This document shows, in pieces, positions 13,101 to 23,472 of a stretch of 64,000 bases of DNA. Within the stretch, counting starts at the first letter, position 1, and every line of letters starts with the position of its first letter. The DNA comes from Saccoglossus kowalevskii. Taxonomy: Eukaryota > Hemichordata > Enteropneusta > Harrimaniidae. The DNA lies in contig NW_003116181.1 of NCBI RefSeq assembly GCF_000003605.2, positions 1 to 64,000 of the forward strand, in the 5' to 3' direction. The translations under genes were made by a program, and so were the position numbers. Under the pieces are notes generated by a model. The model was given only the letters and a program-made list of their open reading frames with translations. It was not told where the DNA came from and searched no databases.

Positions 13101-13402
13101 TGATGCTCTTCTAATGTAACACTGGATTAATATAATGCTAGTCGTCTAATGCGACACTAGTTCAGTGGAATCATAGTCTTCTAATGTAATACTAGAATAG
13201 TAGAATGCTAGTCTTTTAATGCGACACTAGTACAGTGGAACGATGCTCTTCTAATGTAACACTAGATTAGTAGAATGCCCAGTCTTCTAATGCGACACTA
13301 GTACAGTGGAAAGATGCTCTTCTAATGTAACACTAGATTAATAGAATGCTAGTCGTCTAATGCGACACTAGTTCAGTGGAATCATAGTCTTCTAATGTAA
13401 CA
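7172..13402. repeat. Type I block, longest (about 6.2 kb)
   Basis: About 89 units, nearly all 70 bp, dominated by the P-Q-R-S-T-U-V order. Clean 490-bp cycles include those starting at 8642, 9132, 10112, 12002 and 12492. It is interrupted by type IV entry motifs (V', V', an ATAGATTGG unit with AAAG and AATAATG, then a TCGTC unit) at 9552-9831 and 11022-11441; after each the array returns to type I units. T-U skips, such as R-V at 7942/8012, are whole-unit deletions. The T unit at 13262 is 71 bp, the only length change in the block. Confidence 0.92.
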
Positions 13403-14869
13403 CTAGATTAGTAGAATGCTAGTATTCGAATGCGACACTAGTACAGTGGAATGATGCTCTTCTAATGTAACACTAGATTAGTAGAATGCTAGTATTCGAA
13501 TGCGACACTAGTACAGTGGAATGATGCTCTTCTAATGTAACAATAGATTGGTAGAATGCTAGTCTTCTAATGCGACACTAGTAAAGTGGAATAATGCTCT
13601 TCTAATGTAACACTAGATTAGTGGAATGCTAGTCGTCTAATGCGACACTAGTACAGTGGAATCTTAGTCTTCTAATGCGACACTAGAATAGTAGAATGCT
13701 AGTCTTCTAATGCGACACTAGTACAGTGTAATGAGGCTCTTCTAATGTAACACTAGATTAGTATAATGCTAGTCGTCTAATACGACACTAGTTCAGTGGA
13801 ATCATAGTCTTCTAATGTAATACTAGATTAGTAGAATGCCAGTCTTCTAATGCGACACTAGTACAGTGAAATGATGCTCTTCTTATGTAACACTAGATTA
13901 GTAGAATGCTAGTCTTCTAATGCGACACTAGTACAATGGAATGAGGCTCTTCTAATGTAACACTAGATTAGAAGAATGCTAGTCTTCTAATGCGACACGA
14001 GTACAGTGGAATGATGCTCTAATGTAACACTAGATTAGTATAACGCTAGTCTTCTAATGCGACACAAGTACAGTGGAATGACGCTCTTCTAATGTAACAC
14101 TAGATTAGTATAATGCTAGTCTTCTAATGCGACACTAGTACAGTGGAATCTTAGTCTTCTAATGCGACACTAGAATAGTAGAATTCTAGTCTTTTAATGC
14201 GACACTAGTACAGTGGAACGATGCTCTTCTAATGTAACACTAGATTAGTAGAATGCTAGTCTTCTAATGCTACACTAGTACAGTGGAATGATGCTCTTCT
14301 AATGTAACACTAGATTAATATAATGCTAGTCTTTTAATGCGACACTAGTACAGTGGAATGATGCTCTTCTAATGTAACACGAGATTAATATAATGCTAGT
14401 CGTCTAATGCGACACTAGTTCAGTGGAATCATAGTCTTCTAATGTAATACTAGAATAGTAGAATGCTAGTCTTTTAATGCGACACTAGTACAGTGGAACG
14501 ATGCTCTTCTAATGTAACACTAGATTAGTAGAATGCCAGTCTTCTAATGCGACACTAGTACAGTGGAATGATGCTCTTCTAATGTAACACTAGATTAATA
14601 GAATGCTAGTCGTCTAATGCGACACTAGTTCAGTGGAATCATAGTCTTCTAATGTAACACTAGATTAGTAGAATGCTAGTATTCGAATGCGACACCAGTA
14701 CAGTGGAATGATGCTCTTCTAATGTAACACTAGATTAGTAGAATGCTAGTATTCGAATGCGACACTAGTACAGTGGAATGATGCTCTTATAATGTAACAA
14801 TAGATTGGTAGAATGCTAGTCTTCTAATGCGACACTAGTACAGTGGAATGAGGCTCTTCTAATGTAACA
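13403..14869. repeat. Type IV composite block, copy 1
   Basis: Order: two V' units; ATAGATTGG with AAAG; a TCGTC unit whose B half has CTTAG and ends GCGACA (13613); CTAGAATAG with GTGTAATGAGG (13683); TTAGTATA with TCGTC and TACGACA (13753); GCCAG with GTGAAATG (13823); ACAATGG with GAGG (13893); a 67-bp TTAGAAG unit (13963); TTAGTATA with GACGCTC (14030); CTTAG again (14100); S with ATTCTAG (14170); then R-S-T-U-V'-V' from 14380. The middle resembles the core of type III, the end is type I. Confidence 0.87.
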
Positions 14870-16689
14870 CTAGATTAGTAGAATGCTAGTCTTCTAATGC
14901 GACACTAGTACAGTGGAATGATGCTCTTCTAATGTAACACTAGATTAGTAGAATGTTAGTATTCTAATGCGACACTAGTACAGTGGAATGATGCTCTTCT
15001 AATGTAACACTAGATTAGTAGAATGCTAGTCTTCTAATGCGACACTAGTGCAGTGGAATGATGCTCTTCTAATGTAACACTAGTTTAGTAGAATGCTAGT
15101 CTTCTAATGCGACACTAGTACAGTGGAATGATGCTCTTCTAATGTAACACTAGATTAGTAGAAGGCTAGTCTTCTAATGCGACACTAGTGCAGTGGAATG
15201 ATGCTCTTCTAATGTAACACTAGTTTAGTAGAATGCTAGTCTTCTAATGCGACACTAGTGCAGTGGAATGATGCTCTTCTAATGTAACACTAGATTAGTA
15301 GAAGGCTAGTATTCAAATGCGACACTAGTACAGTGGAATGATGCTCTTCTAATGTAACAATAGATCGGTAGAATGCTAGTCTTCTAATGGGACAATAGTG
15401 CAGTGGAATGATGCTCTTCTAATGTAACACTAGATTAGTATAATGCTAGTCTTCTAATGCGACACTAGTACAGTGGAACGATGCTCTTCTAATGTAACAC
15501 TAGATTAGTAGAAGGCTAGTATTCAAATGCGACACTAGTACAGTGGAATGATGCTCTTCTAATGTAACACTAGATTAGTAGAAGGCTAGTATTCAAATGC
15601 GACACTAGTACAGTAGAATGATGCTCTTCTAATGTAACACTAGATTAGTAGAAGGCTAGTATTCAAATGCGACACTAGTACAGTGGAACGATGCTCTTCT
15701 AATGTAACACTAGATTAGTAGAAGGCTAGTATTCAAATGCGACACTAGTACAGTGGAATGATGCTCTTCTAATGTAACAATAGATTAGTAGAATGCTAGT
15801 CTTCTAATGCGACACTAGTACAGTGGAATGATGCTCTTCTAATGTAACACTAGATTAGTAGAATGCTAGTCTTCTAATACGACACTAGTGCAGTGGAATG
15901 ATGCTCTTCTAATGTAACACTAGTTTATTAGAATGCTAGTCTTCTAATGCGACACTAGTACAGTGGAATGATGCTCTTCTAATGTAACACTAGATTAGTA
16001 GAAGGCTAGTCTTCTAATGTAACACAAGTTTAGTAGAATGCTAGTCTTCTAATGCGACACTAGTACAGTGGAATAATGCTCTTCTAATGTAACACTAGAT
16101 TAGTAGAAGGCTAGTATTCAAATGCGACACTAGTACAGTGTAATGATGCTCTTCTAATGTAACAATAGATTGGTAGAATGCTAGTCTTCTAATGGAACAC
16201 TAGTGCAGTGGAATGATGCTCTTCTAATGTAACACTAGATTAGTATAATGCTAGTCTTCTAATGCGACACTAGTACAGTGGAACGATGCTCTTCTAATGT
16301 AACACTAGATTAGTAGAAGGCTAGTATTCAAATGCGACACTAGTACAGTGGAATGATGCTCTTCTAATGTAACAATAGATTAGTAGAATGCTAGTCTTCT
16401 AATGCGACACTAGTACAGTGGAATGATGCTCTTCTAATGTAACACTAGATTAGTAGAATGCTAGTCTTCTAATGCGACACTAGTGCAGTGGAATGATGCT
16501 CTTCTAATGTAACACTAGTTTATTAGAATGCTAGTCTTCTAATGCGACACTAGTACAGTGGAATGATGCTCTTCTAATGTAACACTAGATTAGTAAAAGG
16601 CTAGTCTTCTAATGTAACACTAGTTTAGTAGAATGCTAGTCTTCTAATGCGACACTAGTACAGTGGAATGATGCTCTTCTAATGTAACA
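14870..16689. repeat. Type II mosaic block
   Basis: A consensus unit, then Y-Z-K-L-K-W-N-O and a run of four W units (15500-15779), then X and the 840-bp cassette at 15850-16689. It includes two half-unit slips (15990 and 16585). The N unit at 15360 carries ATAGATCGG and GACAATAG; the W unit at 15570 carries CAGTAGAATG, shared with 46292 and marking a long duplicated segment. It ends directly at a type I entry N unit. Confidence 0.87.
15850..16689. repeat. 840-bp cassette, copy 1
   Basis: Thirteen elements: Z (with TACGACA), K', a 35-bp half, K (CAAGTTTAG), W (GTGTAATG), N (GGAACA), O, W, X, Z, K', a second half (TAAAAGG), K. That is eleven 70-bp units plus two 35-bp halves, exactly 840 bp. 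The same order, length and private variants recur at 46572-47411 and 51333-52172, and the first two thirds at 32515-33179. The half-unit pair inside is 595 bp apart in all three full copies. Confidence 0.9.
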
Positions 16690-17109
16690 ATATATTGGTA
16701 GAATGCTAGTCTTCTAATGGGACACTAGTGCAGTGGAATGATGCTCTTCTAATGTAACACTAGATAAGTATAATGCTAGTCTTCTAATGCGACACTAGTA
16801 CAGTGGAATGATGCTCTTCTAATGTAACACTAGATTAATATAATGCTAGTCGTCTAATGCGACACTAGTTCAGTGGAATCATAGTCTTCTAATGTAATAC
16901 TAGAATAGTAGAATGCTAGTCTTTTAATGCGACACTAGTACAGTGGAACGATGCTCTTCTAATGTAACACTAGATTAGTAGAATGCCAGTCTTCTAATGC
17001 GACACTAGTACAGTGGAATGATGCTCTTCTAATGTAACACTAGATGAATAGAATGCTAGTCGTCTAATGCGACACTAGTTCAGTGGAATCATAGTCTTCT
17101 AATGTAACA
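16690..17109. repeat. Short type I block
   Basis: Six units, N-Q-R-S-T-U. N carries ATATATTGG, a variant otherwise seen at 141, and the U unit carries GATGAATAG, also seen at 9482. Instead of V the next unit is V', opening a type IV block. So the segment combines variants found at two type I locations more than 7 kb away. Confidence 0.9.
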
Positions 17110-18437
17110 CTAGATTAGTAGAATGCTAGTATTCGAATGCGACACTAGTACAGTGGAATGATGCTCTTCTAATGTAACACTAGATTAGTAGAATGCTAGT
17201 ATTCGAATGCGACACTAGTACAGTGGAATGATGCTCTTCTAATGTAACAATAGATTGGTAGAATGCTAGTCTTCTAATGCGACACTAGTAAAGTGGAATA
17301 ATGCTCTTCTAATGTAACACTAGATTAGTAGAATGCTAGTCGTCTAATGCGACACTAGTACAGTGGAATCCTAGTCTTCTAATGCGACACTAGAATAGTA
17401 GAATGCTAGTCTTCTAATGCGACACTAGTACAGTGGAATGATGCTCTTCTAATGTAACACTAGATTAGTAGAATGCTAGTCTTCTAATGCGACACTAGTA
17501 CAGTGTAATGAGGCTCTTCTAATGTAACACTAGATTAGTATAATGCTAGTCGTCTAATACGACACTAGTTCAGTGGAATCATAGTTTTCTAATGTAATAC
17601 TAGATTAGTAGAATGCCAGTCTTCTAATGCGACACTAGTACAGTGAAATGATGCTCTTCTAATGTAACACTAGATTAGTAGAATGCTAGTCTTCTAATGC
17701 GACACTAGTACAATGGAATGAGGCTCTTCTAATGTAACACTAGATTAGAAGAATGCCAGTCTTCTAATGCGACACTAGTACAGTGGAATGATGCTCTAAT
17801 GTAACACTAGATTAGTATAATGCTAGTCTTCTAATGCGACACATGTACAGTGGAATGACGCTCTTCTAATGTAACACTAGATTAGTATAATGCTAGTCTT
17901 CTAATGCGACACTAGTACAGTGGAATCTTAGTCTTCTAATGCGACACTAGAATAGTAGAATTCTAGTCTTTTAATGCGACACTAGTACAGTGGAACGATG
18001 CTCTTCTAATGTAACACTAGATTAGTAGAATGCTAGTCTTCTAATGCGACACTAGTACAGTGGAATGATGCTCTTCTAATGTAACACTAGATTAATATAA
18101 TGCTAGTCTTTTAATGCGACACTAGTACAGTGGAATGATGCTCTTCTAATGTAACACTAGATTAATATAATGCTAGTCGTCTAATGCGACACTAGTTCAG
18201 TGGAATCATAGTCTTCTAATGTAATACTAGAATAGTAGAATGCTAGTCTTTTAATGCGACACTAGTACAGTGGAATGATGCTCTTCTAATGTAACACTAG
18301 ATTAATAGAATGCTAGTATTCGAATGCGACACTAGTACAGTGGAATGATGCTCTTATAATGTAAAAATAGATTGGTAGAATGCTAGTCTTTCTAATGCGA
18401 CACTAGTACAGTGGAATGATGCTCTTCTAATGTAACA
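17110..18437. repeat. Type IV composite block, copy 2
   Basis: Same unit order as 13403-14869 with small differences: an extra CTAGAATAG/consensus pair (17390-17529), CCTAG rather than CTTAG at 17320, GCCAG in the 67-bp TTAGAAG unit (17740-17806), CACATGTAC at 17807, and a fused U/V' unit at 18297 that removes S, T and most of U. The closing ATAGATTGG unit at 18367 is 71 bp because of an extra T in CTTTCTAATG. Confidence 0.87.
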
Positions 18438-21400
18438 CTAGATTAGTAGAATGCTAGTCTTCTAATGCGACACTAGTACAGTGGAATGATGCTCTTCCAA
18501 TGTAACACTAGATTAGTAAAATGTTAGTATTCTAATGCGACACTAGTACAGTGGTATGATGCTTTTCTTAATGTAAACACTAGATCAGTAGAATGCTAGT
18601 CTCCTAATGCAACACTAGTACAGTGGAATGAGGCTCTTCTAATGTAACACTAGATTAGTAGAATGCTAGTCTTCTAATGCGACACTAGTACAGTGGAATG
18701 ATGCTCTTCTAATGTAACACTAGATTAGTAGAATGTTAGTATTCTAATGCGACACTAGTACAGTGGAATGATGCTCTTCTAATGTAACACTAGATTAGTA
18801 GAATGCTAGTCTTCTAATGCGACACTAGTGCAGTGGAATGATGCTCTTCTAATGTAACACTAGTTTAGTTGAATGCTAGTCTTCTAATGCGACACTAGTA
18901 CAGTGGAATGATGCTCTTCTAATGTAACACTAGATTAGTAGAAGGCTAGTCTTCTAATGCGACACTAGTGCAGTGGAATGATGCTCTTCTAATGTAACAC
19001 TAGTTTAGTAGAATGCTAGTCTTCTAATGCGACACTAGTACAGTGGAATGATGCTCTTCCAATGTAACACTAGATTAGTAGAAGGCTAGTATTCAAATGC
19101 GACACTAGTACAGTGGAATGATGCTCTTCTAATGTAACAATAGATTGGTAGAATGCTAGTCTTCTAATTGGACACGAGTGCAGTGGAATGATGCTCTTCT
19201 AATGTAACACTAGATTAGTATAATGCTAGTCTTCTAATGCGACACTAGTACAGTGGAACGATGCTCTTCTAATGTAACACTAGATTAGTAGAAGGCTAGT
19301 ATTCAAATGCGACACTAGTACAGTGGAATGATGCTCTTCTAATGTAACACTAGATTAGTAGAAGGCTAGTATTCAAATGCGACACTAGTACAGTGGAATG
19401 ATGCTCTTCTAATGTAACACTAGATTAGTAGAAGGCTAGTATTCAAATGCGACACTAGTACAGTGGAACGATGCTCTTCTAATGTAACACTAGATTAGTA
19501 GAAGGCTAGTATTCAAATGCGACACTAGTACAGTGGAATGATGCTCTTCTAATGTAACAATAGATTAGTAGAATGCTAGTCTTCTAATGCGACACTAGTA
19601 CAGTGGAATGATGCTCTTCTAATGTAACACTAGATTAGTAGAATGTTAGTATTCTAATGCGACACTTGTACAGTGGAATGATGCTCTTCTAATGTAACAC
19701 TAGATTAGTAGAATGCTAGTCTTCTAATGCGACACTAGTGCAGTGGAATGATGCTCTTCTAATGTAACACTAGTTTAGTAGAATGTTAGTCTTCTAATGC
19801 GACACTAGTACAGTGGAATGATGCTCGTCTAATATAACACTAGATTAGTAGAAGGCTATTATTCAAATGCGACACTAGTACAGTGGAATGATGCTCTTCT
19901 AATGTAACAATAGATTAGTAGAATGCTAGTCTTCTAATGCGACACTAGTACAGTGGAATGATGCTCTTCTAATGTAACACTAGATTAGTAGAATGTTAGT
20001 ATTCTAATGCGACACTTGTACAGTGGAATGATGCTCTTCTAATGTAACACTAGATTAGTAGAATGCTAGTCTTCTAATGCGACACTAGTGCAGTGGAATG
20101 ATGCTCTTCTAATGTAACAATAGATTAGTAGAATGCTAGTCTTCTAATGCGACACTAGTGCAGTGGAATGATGCTCTTCTAATGTAACACTAGTTTAGTA
20201 GAATGCTAGTCTTCTAATGCGACACTAGTACAGTGGAATGATGCTCGTCTAATGTAACACTAGATTAGTAGAAGGCTAGTATTCAAATGCGACACTAGTA
20301 CAGTGGAATGATGCTCGTCTAATGTAACACTAGATTAGTAGAAGGCTAGTCTTCTAATGCGACACTAGTGCAGTGGAATGATGCTCTTCTAATGTAACAC
20401 TAGTTTAGTAGAATGCTAGTCTTCTAATGCGACACTAGTACAGTGGAATGATGCTCTTCTAATGTAACACTAGATTATAGAATGCTAGTCTTCTAATACG
20501 ACACTAGTACAGTGGAATGATGCTCTTCTAAAGTAACACTAGATTAGTATAATGCTAGTCTTCTAATGCGACACTAGTAAAGTGGAATGATGCTCTTCTA
20601 ATGTAACACTAGATTAGTAGAATGCTAATCGTCTAATGCGACACTAGTTCAGTGGAATCATAGTCTTCTAATGTAACACTAGATTAGTATAATGCTAGTC
20701 TTCTAATGCGACACTAGTACAGTGGAACGATGCTCTTCTAATGTAACACTAGATTAGTAGAAGGCTAGTATTCAAATGCGACACTAGTACAGTGGAATGA
20801 TGCTCTTCTAATGTAACACTAGTTTATTAGAATGCTAGTCTTCTAATGCGACACTAGTACAGTGGAATGATGCTCTTCTAATGTAACACTAGATTAGTAG
20901 AAGGCTAGTCTTCTAATGTAACACTAGTTTAGTAGAATGCTAGTCTTCTAATGCGACACTAGTACAGTGGAATGATGCTCTTCTAATGTAACACTAGATT
21001 AGTAGAAGGCTAGTATTCAAATGCGACACTAGTACAGTGTAATGATGCTCTTCTAATGTAACAATAGATTGGTAGAATGCTAGTCTTCTAATGGGACACT
21101 AGTGCAGTGGAATGACGCTCTTCTAATGTAACACTACATTAGTATAATGCTAGTCTTCTAATGCGACACTAGTACAGTGGAACGATGCTCTTCTAATGTA
21201 ACACTAGATTAGTAGAAGGCTAGTATTCAAATGCGACACTAGTACAGTGGAACGATGCTCTTCTAATGTAACACTAGATTAGTAGAATACCAGTCTTCTA
21301 ATGCGACACTAGTACAGTGGAATGATGCTCTTCTAATGTAACACTAGATTAATAGAATGCTAGTCGTCTAATGCGACACTAGTTCAGTGAAATCATAGTC

Positions 21401-22040
21401 TTCTAATGTAACACTAGATTAGTAGAATGCTAGTCTTCTAATGCGACACTAGTACAGTGGAATGATGCTCTAATGTAACACTAGATTAGTATAATGCTAG
21501 TCTTCTAATGCGACACTAGTAAAGTGGAATGATGCTCTTCTAATGTAACACTAGATTAGTAGAATGCTAATCGTCTAATGCGACACTAGTTCAGTGGAAT
21601 CATAGTCTTCTAATGTAACACTAGATTAGTAGAATGCTAGTCTTCTAATGCGACACTAGTACAGTGGAATGATGCTCTTCTAAAGTAACACTAGATTAGT
21701 ATAATGCTAGTCTTCTAATGCGACACTAGTAAAGTGGAATGATGCTCTTCTAATGTAACACTAGATTAGTAGAATGCTAATCGTCTAATGCGACACTAGT
21801 TCAGTGGAATCATAGTCTTCTAATGTAACACTAGATTAGTAGAATGCTAGTCTTCTAATGCGACACTAGTACAGTGGAATGATGCTCTTCTAATGTAACA
21901 CTGGATTAGTATAATGCTAGTTTCCTAATGCGACAATAGTACAGTGGTATGATGCTTTTCTAATGTAACACTAGATCAGTAGAATGCTAGTCTCCTAATG
22001 CAACACTAGTACAGTGGAATGAGGCTCTTCTAATGTAACA

Positions 22041-22075
22041 CTAGATTAGTAGAATGCTAGTCTTCTAATGCGACA
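22041..22075. repeat. A half (35 bp) of the monomer
   Basis: First 35-bp half of the reference unit, from CTAGATTAG to GCGACA. It aligns without gaps to the B half, with 26 of 35 identical positions; differences fall at half-unit positions 5-7, 11, 17, 19, 20, 31 and 32. The longest shared stretch spans TCTTCTAATG, two differing bases, then ACACTAG running into the next half. The array therefore probably began as a 35-bp repeat that became fixed as a 70-bp dimer. Most diagnostic variants (TCGTC, ATTCGAATG, ATTCAAATG, GCCAG, CTAGAATAG) sit in this half. Confidence 0.93.
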
Positions 22076-22110
22076 CTAGTACAGTGGAATGATGCTCTTC
22101 TAATGTAACA
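22076..22110. repeat. B half (35 bp) of the monomer
   Basis: Second 35-bp half of the reference unit, from CTAGTACAG to GTAACA. It carries TA where the A half carries CG (GTAACA against GCGACA). Main variants are TTCAGTGG with CATAGTCTTC, GGAACG, GTGCAGTGG, a CTCGTC form, and a class with CTTAG/ATTAG/CCTAG plus a GCGACA ending that is clearly closer to the A half. A 3-bp shortened form (GATGCTCTAATG) produces 67-bp units. Confidence 0.92.
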
Positions 22111-23472
22111 CTAGATTAGTAGAATGTTAGTATTCTAATGCGACACTAATACAGTGGAATGATGCTCTTCTAATGTAACACTAGATTAGTAGAATGCTAG
22201 TCTTCTAATGCGACACTAGTGCAGTGGAATGATGCTCTTCTAATGTAACACTAGTTTAGTAGAATGCTAGTCTTCTAATGCGACACTAGTACAGTGGAAT
22301 GATGCTCTTCTAATGTAACACTAGATTGGTAGAAGGCTAGTCTTCTAATGCGACACTAGTGCAGTGGAATGATGCTCTTCTAATGTAACACTAGTTTAGT
22401 AGAATGCTAGTCTTCTAATGCGACACTAGTACAGTGGAATGATGCTCTTCTAATGTAACACTAGATTAGTAGAAGTCTAGTATTCAAATGCGACACTAGT
22501 ACAGTGGAATGATGCTCTTCTAATGTAACAATAGATCGGTAGAATGCTAGGCTTCTAATGGGACACTAGTGCAGTGGAATGATGCTCTTCTAATGTAACA
22601 CTAGATTAGTATAATGCTAGTCTTCTAATGCGACACTAGTACAGTGGAACGATGCTCTTCTAATGTAACACTAGATTAGTAGAAGGCTAGTATTCAAATG
22701 CGACACTAGTACAGTGGAATGATGCTCTTCTTATGTAACACTAGATTAGTAGAAGGCTAGTATTCAAATGCGACACTAGTACAGTGGAATGATGCTCTTC
22801 TAATGTAACACTAGATTAGTAGAAGGCTAGTATTCAAATGCGACACTAGTACAGTGGAACGATGCTCTTCTAATGTAACACTAGATTAGTAGAAGGCTAG
22901 TATTCAAATGCGACACTAGTACAGTGGAATGATGCTCTTCTAATGTAACAATAGATTAGTAGAATGCTAGTCTTCTAATGCGACACTAGTACAGTGAAAT
23001 GATGCTCTTCTAATGTAACACTAGATTAGTAGAATGCTAGTCTTCTAATACGACACTAGTGCAGTGGAATGATGCTCTTCTAATGTAACACTAGTTTATT
23101 AGAATGCTAGTCTTCTAATGCGACACTAGTACAGTGGAATGATGCTCTTCTAATGTAACACTAGATTAGTAGAAGGCTAGTCTTCTAATGTAACACTAGT
23201 TTAGTAGAATGCTAGTCTTCTAATGCGACACTAGTACAGTGGAATGATGCTCTTCTAATGTAACACTAGATTAGTAGAATGCTAGTATTCGAATGCGACA
23301 CGAGTACAGTGGAATGATGCTCTTCTAATGTAACACTAGATTAGTAGAATGCTAGTCTTCTAATGCGACACTAGTACAGTGGAATGATGCTCTAATGTAA
23401 CACTAGATTAGTATAATGCTAGTCTTCTAATGCGACACAAGTACAGTGGAATGACGCTCTTCTAATGTAACA

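Larger units (their letters stand above)
21414..22110. repeat. J2/J3/G1/G2 cassette (reference copy)
   Basis: Ten units: a 67-bp unit, J2 (TTAGTATA, AAAG), J3 (GCTAATCGTC, CATAG), consensus ending AAGTAACA, J2, J3, consensus, G1 (CTGGATTAG, TTTCC, GTGGTATG, GCTTTTC), G2 (GATCAG, CTCC, GCAACA, GAGG), consensus; 697 bp. Other copies: 4095-4721, 25010-25706, 27283-27908, 35593-36289 and 62461-63157, the 4095 and 27283 ones lacking the last unit. The J2-J3-consensus triplet is itself tandemly doubled in every copy, a nested 210-bp repeat. Confidence 0.9.
22041..22110. repeat. Reference consensus 70-bp monomer
   Basis: This copy matches the majority base at every position and serves as the coordinate frame for the window. 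It has A22 C12 G14 T22. Landmarks inside it: CTAG at 1-4, 17-20 and 36-39; the palindrome ACTAGT (SpeI recognition sequence) at 35-40; the single CpG at 31-32 within TGCGACA; GCTCTTC at 54-60; TAATGTAACA at the end. In the first 2,940 bases of the window 42 successive units are each exactly 70 bp, which fixes the period. Length variants elsewhere are 67, 69, 71 or 72 bp plus 35-bp half units. Confidence 0.97.
18438..23472. repeat. Type II mosaic block
   Basis: Long mosaic with a 72-bp unit (18508-18579), a G2 unit at 18580, a W-rich run at 19280-19559, the 69-bp J unit at 20470, half-unit slips at 20889 and 23161, and the J2/J3/G1/G2 cassette at 21414-22110. A unit with GTTAGTCTTC, CTCGTC and ATAACA at 19770 followed by a W with CTATTATTC marks a segment shared with 54622. 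The last units (23266-23472) already have type IV variants (67 bp, CACAAG with GACGCTC). Confidence 0.86.

Noticed and set aside
22110-22126. Hairpin CACT..AGTG around the A/B join as a functional RNA stem
   Set aside because: The stem is only 4 bp with a 5-base loop in the consensus, too weak to support an RNA gene call.
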